A program made the position numbers and the translations under genes. Below, piece after piece: positions 13,201 through 16,089 of a stretch of 16,089 nt of DNA (the first letter of the stretch is position 1; each line of letters starts with the position of its first letter). This DNA is from Phoronis ovalis (Eukaryota; Phoronida; Phoronidae). The stretch lies in NCBI GenBank assembly GCA_028565635.1, contig JAOXYB010023736.1, positions 16,711-32,799 on the forward strand, in the 5' to 3' direction. Below the pieces are notes generated by a model that saw only the letters and a program-made list of their open reading frames with translations, did no database searches and was not told the DNA's origin.

Positions 13201-15902
13201 CTTGGCTGTGATTGGATCACTTCTTCCTTCTAGCTGTATGGACATGGTATGGATTATGTCCATATCTTGTGGCATAAATGGGTTCTTTTCATCTGCTAAG
13301 CTACCCACAACATCGGCCATAAGCTGAGGGCAAAATGTACCTGCGGACATTCAAAATCATACAGTTAATGCGTTAAGGATGCAAAGATGGCAACTACAGG
13401 TTTGAAAAATTAAATATTGATAATTTTTCTTCTATAGATGAATCATCAAATAATTTAGATAAGTTTGTATTATGCAAGCTTTCCAACACATATGAAAAGT
13501 AAAACCATAAAAAAGCAATTTAATAAAATTTTGCTTCTAAACTTTTTATAGTTTGTAGTTTTTAGTATTATACTTACCAATCTGCTTTGGCAGAAAGGAA
13601 AATATCACATCGTGAGCATCCCCGGGCTTAATTTTCCCTGAGGATGGAGACACGGTAAAATGAGCAATTCGTCGGAATTGATAAGTCACTGATAAGTCAG
13701 TCGAGTTATTTTCCAGTTTACATAACATATCAACATGATCTCCAACTGGACATTCTCCAAAATCAAACGTTTTCATTGGCGGTGAGACATTAAGTAACAC
13801 TGGTAGAGCTGTGCCAATTAGACCAACCTCCACTTGATGACCTAAAACACATTTTTTAATAATAGACACTGTAGTGTTACATTACTTTATAAGTATTAGC
13901 TAAAACCAGTCACAGTTGCCTCACATCAGTGTGAGGATGGCACAGAAATAGACATGCCACAATTAATATTTATTTACCAGGAGTTATGATAAAAAATTTA
14001 TTCAAACAGTTAAAATTTCAGTCATCCCCTTTTACATATTTTGGTAAAATGTATATTATTATTTTGTATGTTTTCTAACAAATAGAAGACATTTTTTCAG
14101 AGGGATAGACTGTCTCCATTTATAGCACTATTTTAACAAAACATGTGCTTGGTTAGCAACTAGTCAAACATGTGAATTTTCATATTTTTTTTGTAATCTC
14201 TCAATTTCATATACCTCCATAAATTAAAAAAAATATATTTGATTTTCTTAAGCAATTAACTTATTCCCAATATGTTAAATGATGGCATTGATTATCATCT
14301 GATAAGCAGAGATATTCATTATTGTGCAAGAAATACCAGGTCAAATAAACCACTAGAAGAAAACAGAAAGATGTGTATGCCAAGAAGTGTATAGATTGCC
14401 GATGTTCAAGTAGAAAGTCCTTCATTCAGTAAATACAAGTTTTATATCTTGCAGTATGAGCAACATGTTTTTTAAAAATGGAAAGTGCAGACAGTTCATG
14501 AATTCTACTAATAAATGATAGATTTGCTTCAAATACAAATGTTGCAGTAACTATATAAGCCAGATAAAATGAACTTCAAGTAACACTAATTCTTATTCTA
14601 AAACTAATACACAATAAACTGTGCCATAAAATAAAGATGGTGAATATATTCTTTGACCAAAAAGCTAAACCACACTGACTCTTGTAATAATTAACAACCC
14701 GACCCGTATCATATTTAATGAAGCAGGGGGTAATAAAAGTAAAGGTGTTGCATAACGCATGTTTACCTATACTTGTAAAGTCCAGTTTGGGTGCTAAGCA
14801 TGCAGACAATTCAGTTATTAACAAGTCAATTATCATAATTCAAACAACTAGAACTGTGACTGTATGTTACTGGTTAGGAAGAAGTCAAAATTAAACATTT
14901 GATGGAACTGCAGTAGTTCTCAAAGTTACTAGAATTTCCAACAAGCGAGCAAGCACGGTATTTTTTAGGAACAGCCCTTTTGGAAAAACTGTTTAGTAAT
15001 GTCTTTAATTAAAATGCCATCATTTGTATTTGTAACAATAATTTTGTTTTTTTTGGCACATTAATGCAGACAGCAGCTACTATTTTTTTCCTGACACTTA
15101 CCTTTGTCAAAGTTATTGTTTTCAGAATTGAAGCCATCACTACTTCCCACCATCTGTATTCTCATGAAGAGTGAGAAGTCTTGACGAGGTGGAGGTTTTA
15201 TTGCACACTTATATCCTTGCTTGGAAGTCTGCCATCTGTAAAATATGGATTACACAATTTTAAAATGTTATTTAAATAAAACCTTAGCATTACATGAAAT
15301 ATGTAATTTCACTAGGTTGGAAATCCACATTTATTAGTATACGAGTAATTAATCAGTTTATTAATCATAAATTACTTTCTATTCAGAAAATCTCAAAGCA
15401 TAACTTCTTGCTTCTACATCAGAAGTGCTAATAGCCTATTTGCACACAGTTGTTTGAAGTACTGCTTGAGAACCTGAATGCTTGCAACATGTAGTATTTT
15501 GTGAATGAGCCATGACACAGTTCACACTTAACACGTGTGATTTAATCACAAAATACTGCATGCTGGAAAAGTTTGAGTTTACGTCTGGCGACTCCACCAA
15601 GGAACTATTACTGGCCTACTGATTGAGGATATGGAATTTGTATGATTTCATAACAACAAATGTAGGCAAAAAACAATACTCACCAGAGTATTAATACGGA
15701 GTATTAAGAATATTAATACAAAGTTATGTACTTACCGAGGACTAAATAAGAAGCTGACAGGAATTCTTTCATATGGACCAATAGTTCCTTGGTTAGGCAC
15801 ACAGGTCACTAGGGAGCCTAAAGGATTCAGTTTGCCAGCAATTCTGTCATTATGTGTCAATGCAGCTATTGTACCAATAGTACTCTTCGTCAAATCAACA
15901 CC
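998..15902 (-). CDS. CFAP47: CFAP47 (cilia- and flagella-associated protein 47), partial gene, 25 exons
   Basis: This is the overall gene; the coding exons are listed separately. CFAP47 is a large protein of motile cilia and sperm flagella, placed in the central-pair apparatus, and loss in mammals impairs sperm flagella. The sequence shows 25 exons whose phases all join: 4,235 coding bases, about 1,411 residues, with no stop. The order of blocks matches remembered human CFAP47: Ig-like/ASH domains, a charged linker with AFPNDRATSIRP, more Ig-like domains, a variable linker, then the W.SS.GWP.GP segment before the CH domain. Human CFAP47 is about 3,190 residues, so this is somewhat under half. 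The N-terminus, CH domain and C-terminal half lie outside. Other ASH-repeat proteins (HYDIN, CFAP65, CFAP74, DLEC1) fit less well because they lack this set of blocks. Confidence 0.92.
1239..1811 (-). other. Intron 24
   Basis: 573 bases between exons 24 and 25. It contains an ATT-repeat patch near 1356-1378 and a T-run near 1437-1447. I see no exon or mobile element. Short plus-strand open frames at its exon-25 end are antisense shadows. Confidence 0.7.
1812..2054 (-). CDS. CFAP47: CFAP47 exon 24 (Ser/Thr-rich linker, continued)
   Basis: Fragment residues 1251-1332, phase 1 in and out. The residues are polar with scattered aromatics: TTSMYSSVIAGLENCTGYFS, SYTITPSSISSGIPNPGFSK, VFATQIHNLSMPCKRQHG, and LSRILEGVSDDSTSG at the end. 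No homology is recalled. It is kept because the 80-codon frame lies between good sites (CATAAAG, GTAATAAG) in the right phase. Three AGs lie near the acceptor, and only the one before AGACAACT gives the needed phase. Confidence 0.83.
2329..2506 (-). CDS. CFAP47: CFAP47 exon 23 (Ser/Thr-rich linker)
   Basis: Fragment residues 1192-1251, phase 0 in, phase 1 out. It is low in complexity and probably disordered: RMSASKESVAAGEALFVPVN, TPPRPQSRPSTSATSSQFEC, SSSSYEDSSASVS. I recall no residue-level match to the human linker here. The assignment rests on both phases fitting, on good splice sites (CTGTATAG, GTTAGT) and on position. A second GTTAGT lies 17 bases downstream, but using it gives an immediate TAG. 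Confidence 0.85.
2837..2936 (-). CDS. CFAP47: CFAP47 exon 22 (end of the last Ig-like domain seen)
   Basis: Fragment residues 1158-1191, phase 2 in, phase 0 out. SFTLPVSATADNSILTCYPF aligns with human FSLPVTATAENCILTIYPY, closing the Ig-like array. It ends DHQIVCEQ, where the human protein has DKQKII. The acceptor is TATTTTGTAG and the donor GTTAGT. Confidence 0.94.
3193..3322 (-). CDS. CFAP47: CFAP47 exon 21 (Ig-like domain, later strands)
   Basis: Fragment residues 1115-1158, phase 1 in, phase 2 out. EVPPCLTEDNKSTPFVLDCT precedes VTFVAPKPVSFCKPLVFLDQ, which matches human LSFKSSKPVSFFTNLLFCDD. The acceptor is TTTTCAG before AGGTG. Only the first AG keeps the frame. The donor is GTATGTG. Confidence 0.93.
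3566..3657 (-). CDS. CFAP47: CFAP47 exon 20 (Ig-like domain, short exon)
   Basis: Fragment residues 1084-1115, phase 2 in, phase 1 out, 92 bases. It was found by splice sites, phase and homology and not by length. KSGTIDVELPEVECEDGSTI and SPLTVTFTKGQG align with the human segment holding LCVQIPTVRLLDDDEIHPLS and VKFPKG. The acceptor is AATTTCAG and the donor GTATGTG. Confidence 0.9.
4047..4245 (-). CDS. CFAP47: CFAP47 exon 19 (last strand and next Ig-like domain)
   Basis: Fragment residues 1018-1084, phase 1 in, phase 2 out. AKPGTYSAKVPVILNDALDK matches human RPGTYTADIPIYLNDNP. YQYVELTGELKSPKLWFDPL and IVLIPVPLSTNVSAEFKI match LTGEVKSPELLFDP and FFTPVPLGVT. The acceptor is TTTGCAG and the donor GTGAGT. 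Confidence 0.95.
4572..4776 (-). CDS. CFAP47: CFAP47 exon 18 (Ig-like domain)
   Basis: Fragment residues 950-1018, phase 0 in, phase 1 out. NMVLVNNSDKKLKWGFDLSN (human LVLHNISKHYVTWTLDLSN) is followed by LEQGIFKFLHGSSG and a Gly/Asn-rich turn, then LDPGETVNVGILFCPG (human LKPNEKYYVSISFCPN). This is a complete middle of an ASH fold. The preceding intron is 1,108 bp. Confidence 0.94.
4777..5884 (-). other. Intron 17 (1,108 bp)
   Basis: The second-longest intron between two seen exons. It carries two short perfect inverted repeats, CCACC-GTA-GGTGG at 5155-5167 and CGACGG-GCA-CCGTCG at 5346-5360. A CATGCATGC patch lies near 5313-5322. I see no open frame or splice pair that would suggest a missed exon. 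Confidence 0.6.
5885..6166 (-). CDS. CFAP47: CFAP47 exon 17 (last strand plus Pro/Ser-rich insert, next domain start)
   Basis: Fragment residues 856-949, phase 0 on both sides; the longest exon here. VAAYDFIMPVIINQTG is the last strand (human VAVYDFIIQVQINFF). A Pro/Ser/Thr-rich loop follows (PSPSSTPFPPTPTPS), then PVHVSIATPRRRICATAMRQ and LQLSNSTVDFVLPAGYLE, the entry to the next domain (human LQSPLNLSSTEFVFEIPL). The donor is GTGGGT, weaker than the rest. The Pro-rich loop has no counterpart I can recall in the human protein. Confidence 0.93.
6167..6629 (-). other. Intron 16 with AAATT-type low-complexity patch
   Basis: 463 bases. Around 6260-6290 there is a simple run of interleaved TTTAAA/AATTTAAATAA words. 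Nothing else is recognisable. Introns of similar size at 6728-7118, 8535-8883, 9966-10317, 10422-10872 and 7950-8411 likewise show only AT-rich sequence. Confidence 0.6.
6630..6727 (-). CDS. CFAP47: CFAP47 exon 16 (Ig-like domain, middle strands)
   Basis: Fragment residues 823-855, phase 1 in, phase 0 out. It is too short to stand out as an open frame and was found by splice sites and phase. EDMTYRLLNPGMFTVSLMGG is followed by VKAHLIFTPTE, the P-x-E strand end that joins VAAYDF in the next exon (human ITFSPKEVAVYDF). The acceptor could be read two bases later, but only TTTCAG before AGGAT keeps the frame. The donor is GTAAGAG. Confidence 0.85.
7119..7269 (-). CDS. CFAP47: CFAP47 exon 15 (start of Ig-like domain)
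   Basis: Fragment residues 773-823, phase 0 in, phase 1 out. STFNLGGVYVGSSQMTEFKL and INKRETRAKIEFDL match human VFNFSGAYIGGTQIIPFVI and NKGITRARVEFNL. YSDFRLEFPGYQTPG then follows. The acceptor is TTTTTTTCAG and the donor GTATGT. The open frame continues past the donor for about 30 codons that have no family resemblance. Confidence 0.93.
7445..7567 (+). mobile_element. Non-LTR retrotransposon relic: C-terminal end of a reverse-transcriptase ORF
   Basis: On the plus strand, inside the intron between exons 14 and 15, the frame reads ELWEGSDLIQSTAWR, then a broken stretch, then WKEIVEALCPTREEAEDK and a TAA. Reading the broken middle one base over gives IAKDRS, so small indels and an internal stop have inactivated it. 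The W-R-x-I-A-x-D-R-x-x-W-K-x-I-V-x-A-L pattern ending shortly before a stop is typical of the C-terminus of LINE ORF2 proteins. The family is not determined. A related tail lies in the opposite orientation at 9459-9551. Confidence 0.7.
7740..7949 (-). CDS. CFAP47: CFAP47 exon 14 (Ig-like domain, later strands)
   Basis: Fragment residues 703-772, phase 0 on both sides. VIDPNPVPGLIVTPAHGVVP carries the P-x-x-G-x-V-P turn. FDTRIQVAIRGWKTLELRMG matches human FDTRAKVSIRHANVIDLRIG, and VEPPEVDID links to the next domain. The acceptor is TTGCTTTAAAG, with a weak pyrimidine tract. The donor is GTAATT. Confidence 0.93.
8412..8534 (-). CDS. CFAP47: CFAP47 exon 13 (start of Ig-like domain)
   Basis: Fragment residues 662-702, phase 0 on both sides, so the exon is symmetric. 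FGSTKVQFIERRISFGKVPL is the ASH entry (R-I-S-F-G-K-V), followed by LKTALLYNDSNNHAYFQ (N-D-S-x-N-x-A-x-F). Human CFAP47 has KVQLLQPRILFSNSPQGLTT and QNHAYFKV. The acceptor is TTTTCCAG and the donor GTTAGT. Confidence 0.93.
8884..9014 (-). CDS. CFAP47: CFAP47 exon 12 (Ig-like domain, SxxPEEGxFxLxVxxGNxLKLKC)
   Basis: Fragment residues 618-661, phase 1 in, phase 0 out. VVDAFKNLECEVVFHPSYMA and PEEGLFALNVHGGNTLKLKC match the human CFAP47 block EAYSSLECEVTWQQGFSSPE onward almost position for position, making this one of the best-kept parts of the window. The open frame runs on into the intron past the GTAATAAC donor. The phase and the next exon place the boundary at MAK. Confidence 0.95.
9318..9428 (-). 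CDS. CFAP47: CFAP47 exon 11 (Ig-like domain, ERGTAFSIRPATG)
   Basis: Fragment residues 581-618, phase 1 in and out. GMRGVITLANKLNYAAAFTW continues the sandwich, and ERGTAFSIRPATG matches the GRGIAFSICPAKGTV stretch of human CFAP47. The P-A-T/K-G turn is the usual ASH loop. A retrotransposon relic ends 31 bases upstream of this exon's acceptor, inside the intron. Confidence 0.94.
9459..9551 (-). mobile_element. Second non-LTR retrotransposon relic, same tail, opposite orientation
   Basis: Within the intron between exons 10 and 11, the minus strand reads WYEAQKIAGDNNKWKKVVEA, then LCSNGNEKDK and a TAA. It aligns with the plus-strand relic at 7445-7567: both keep W-K-x-(I/V)-V-E-A-L-C, end D-K-stop, and share the 12-base word GAGGCCTTATGT. 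Upstream of the Trp the frame soon meets a stop, so only a 5'-truncated or decayed tail remains. It lies 31 bases from the acceptor of exon 11. Confidence 0.65.
9719..9965 (-). CDS. CFAP47: CFAP47 exon 10 (end of one Ig-like domain, start of next)
   Basis: Fragment residues 499-581, phase 0 in, phase 1 out. It encodes LRQTSPLSQVIPPCSKAAVP and LIFESNTKGHFQRSVDYMVN (later strands), then HHVTALAEVVPVALELSADG (last strand passing directly into the next domain) and ITPTPGLPAEG. Human CFAP47 has HILVVAVVQPVTLELSSNEL at this point. The acceptor is TTTTTTATAG and the donor GTAATAAC. Confidence 0.93.
10318..10421 (-). CDS. CFAP47: CFAP47 exon 9 (Ig-like domain, first strands)
   Basis: Fragment residues 464-498, phase 1 in, phase 0 out. 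GPPTVDFGEVCLRSVSQKEL is the canonical ASH entry (V-D-F-G-x-V), followed by HIINNLDQYIHVVVN, the N-x-x-x-x-x-I strand pair. Human CFAP47 reads GPSVLNFGNICVNS here. The donor is GTAAGT. Confidence 0.93.
10873..11052 (-). CDS. CFAP47: CFAP47 exon 8 (end of linker, LTPQELHRVVIG)
   Basis: Fragment residues 404-464, phase 1 in and out. A Pro-rich start (SPTPPNS) leads to WKLLNTKELAGQELTSTRK, then EGLNAIPMSQREKTECSRWL and TPQELHRVVIG. The last part matches LTPKQIHQVIVG in human CFAP47 and opens the next Ig-like domain. The acceptor is CTTTACACAG and the donor GTAAG. Confidence 0.93.
11327..11430 (-). CDS. CFAP47: CFAP47 exon 7 (linker, TDIGVKTAAGLKP motif)
   Basis: Fragment residues 369-404, phase 2 in, phase 1 out. 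It encodes EALKYDNETDIGVKTAAGLK, matching YDDTDIGLEPGSGLK in human CFAP47. The donor GTATGT follows CCACCCT, so the last exon base is T and not the usual G. The reading frame and phase still require this site. Confidence 0.88.
11808..11960 (-). CDS. CFAP47: CFAP47 exon 6 (linker, predicted helix)
   Basis: Fragment residues 318-369, phase 2 in and out. TIFTKTARHTFVDPDYTYDD continues the conserved linker (human: PIFTKVPRFNYVNHDFAYT). It is followed by a highly charged, probably helical stretch, EHKRFYKDYITEMRENRINK. The acceptor is CTGTTTTAG and the donor GTAAG. The alternation of charges suggests a single alpha helix that could separate the two groups of Ig-like domains. Confidence 0.92.
12121..12500 (+). 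promoter_or_regulatory. Promoter-like cluster inside intron 5 (CCAAT boxes, NRF1-like site, TATA)
   Basis: The plus strand carries CCAAT at 12121, 12139 and 12209, an NRF1-like TGCGCATGC at 12403-12411 and a TATA box, TATATAAATA, at 12484-12493. The region is less AT-rich than the surrounding introns. The elements partly overlap repeat copy 1, so they may come from a transposon. No coding start is evident downstream, so transcription, if any, would be antisense to CFAP47 or noncoding. The function is inferred. Confidence 0.25.
12302..12512 (+). repeat. Dispersed repeat, copy 1
   Basis: In the 755-bp intron between exons 5 and 6. It shares an ordered series of words with 15415-15625: tacatc, ttgaag, gaatg, caaca, ttttgtgaat, gcat(t/g)ctgg, gactccaccaag, cctact. 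Offsets from the first word are 0, 37, 53, 62, 81, 133, 166, 193 here against 0, 39, 61, 70, 82, 143, 175, 200 in the other copy. Around gactccaccaag about 24 of 32 positions match, and most of the differences are transitions. The ends are uncertain and no terminal repeats were seen. Confidence 0.6.
12716..12941 (-). CDS. CFAP47: CFAP47 exon 5 (charged linker, AFPNDRATSIRP signature)
   Basis: Fragment residues 243-318, phase 1 in, phase 2 out. It completes NPGITPKVVGEVG and runs through a polar stretch to IAFPNDRATSIRPSDRREDY. The human protein has LLAFPNDRAATIRSKDHHKH at the same place, so this block between two Ig-like regions is unusually well kept for a linker and is probably a binding site (inference). 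The donor is GTATGC. The preceding 237-bp intron has nothing notable. Confidence 0.95.
13179..13340 (-). CDS. CFAP47: CFAP47 exon 4 (end of Ig-like domain, start of linker)
   Basis: Fragment residues 189-243, phase 1 in and out. The donor is GTGTGC, weaker than the others, after CCCAG. It encodes ADVVGSLADE... followed by HTMSIQLEGRSD, the last strand of the ASH domain (compare the SFHHVYLAFNSI stretch in the human protein). It then enters the linker with REPKYNPG, matching the KFDPGILP motif of human CFAP47. Confidence 0.88.
13578..13841 (-). CDS. CFAP47: CFAP47 exon 3 (core of Ig-like/ASH domain)
   Basis: Fragment residues 101-189, phase 1 in and out. It holds most of one ASH domain. The strand VEVGLIGTALPVLLNVSP leads into TFDFGECPVGDHVDMLCKL, the typical 'phi-x-F-G-x-x-x-x-G' entry of MSP/ASH folds. 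Then come the NNSTDLSVTYQF strand pair, RIAHFTVSPSSGKIKPG (the P-x-x-G-x-I-x-P-G turn) and VIFSFLPKQIG. All of these match human CFAP47 in order. The preceding intron, 1,260 bp, is the largest between two seen exons. Confidence 0.94.
13842..15101 (-). other. Intron 2 (1,260 bp) with a candidate microexon at 14767-14793
   Basis: The longest intron between two seen exons. It is AT-rich with T-runs near 14186-14193 and 15047-15056. The only exon-like object is the 27-base interval discussed under findings. No mobile-element protein relic was recognised. Confidence 0.6.
15102..15235 (-). CDS. CFAP47: CFAP47 exon 2 (PPPRQDFSLFMR block)
   Basis: Fragment residues 56-101, entering in phase 2 and leaving in phase 1. 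The acceptor is TTTTACAG and the donor GTAAG. The motif PPPRQDFSLFMRIQMVGSSD matches the RQDYALFLRFESVGSKDGF stretch I recall in human CFAP47 and is one of the strongest family signatures in the window. It ends in a polar, Asn-rich loop (residues NSENNN) just before the next domain. A candidate 27-bp microexon in the following intron would lengthen this loop. Confidence 0.92.
15415..15625 (+). repeat. Dispersed repeat, copy 2
   Basis: In the 500-bp intron between exons 1 and 2, in the same orientation as the copy at 12302-12512 and collinear with it. It lacks the TATA-like stretch found in copy 1: after gactccaccaag it has gaactattactgg, where copy 1 has tgcatatataaatac. The family is not recognised. 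There is no clear tRNA-like A/B box, so a SINE is not shown. Confidence 0.6.
15736..15902 (-). CDS. CFAP47: CFAP47 exon 1 of window (end of an Ig-like domain)
   Basis: Fragment residues 1-56. The acceptor is TATATTTTAG before GGTGTTGAT, the donor is GTAAG, and the exon leaves in phase 2. It encodes the later strands of an MSP/ASH-like sandwich: the C-V-P-N-Q-G-T-I-G-P-Y turn followed by the strand VSFLFSPR, which is the usual last-strand pattern (basic turn, proline, then F.F.P). Human CFAP47 has a matching ISCLPNEGTLQPY stretch here. Upstream exons are beyond the window; the 187 bases above 15902 show no further exon. Confidence 0.88.
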
Positions 15903-16089
15903 CTAAAATATAGCAATGGGTGCAAACAGTTATTGGTTATTTTTTAACAGAATAATAACAATCATGACATAATTATAAATCCTACTAGAGATCTGGGAAG
16001 GGTTCCTATGCTCAACTTCGCCCGTTTATTAAATAAGGTTCTGTTCTTAGTATCGGAATTAAATTTGGTCAGCTTATACAACAATGAAT

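Noticed and set aside
1-16089. Assignment to HYDIN, CFAP65, CFAP74 or DLEC1
   Set aside because: All carry ASH/Ig-like domains, but the AFPNDRATSIRP linker, the RQDF.LFMR block and the GWP.GP segment together fit CFAP47 only, as far as I can recall.
1-16089. CRISPR arrays, rRNA genes, prokaryotic operons, viral genes
   Set aside because: No regular short repeats with spacers, no conserved rRNA stretches, no ribosome-binding sites ahead of open frames and no viral protein signatures were seen.

Overview
This is eukaryotic, intron-rich, AT-rich genomic DNA, with exons clearly less AT-rich than introns. Nearly everything codable belongs to one protein-coding gene on the minus strand. I read 25 consecutive exons (15902 down to 998). 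Each is bounded by GT/AG sites, and every intron phase agrees with its neighbour. Together they give 4,235 coding bases, about 1,411 codons, open at both ends. The protein is a chain of MSP/ASH-type Ig-like beta-sandwich domains. I assign it to CFAP47 (cilia- and flagella-associated protein 47), from remembered human CFAP47 and not from a search. The matches are collinear along the whole fragment, including the AFPNDRATSIRP signature, the RQDF.LFMR..MVGS.DGF block and the W.SS.GWP.GP...IP block ahead of the calponin-homology (CH) region. The gene start, the first domains, the CH domain and the C-terminal half lie outside the window.

CFAP47 is a motile-cilium and sperm-flagellum protein of the central-pair apparatus. 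The organism is therefore probably a ciliated animal. Introns of about 240-1260 bp and the AT content suggest an invertebrate rather than a vertebrate. I cannot name a phylum.

Layout in gene order (high to low coordinates): exons 1-4 finish one Ig-like domain and encode a second. Exons 4-8 encode a charged linker. Exons 8-22 encode about six further Ig-like domains. Exons 23-24 encode a Ser/Thr-rich, probably disordered linker, and exon 25 begins the segment leading to the CH domain.

The introns hold fossils. Two short C-terminal ends of the same non-LTR retrotransposon reverse-transcriptase ORF lie in opposite orientations (7445-7567 plus, 9459-9551 minus). Two diverged copies of an unnamed dispersed repeat of about 200 bp lie in the same orientation (12302-12512 and 15415-15625). 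A promoter-like cluster (CCAAT boxes, an NRF1-like site, a TATA box) lies in the 755-bp intron, and a possible 27-bp microexon lies in the 1.26-kb intron. I see no rRNA, tRNA, CRISPR array or prokaryotic operon.
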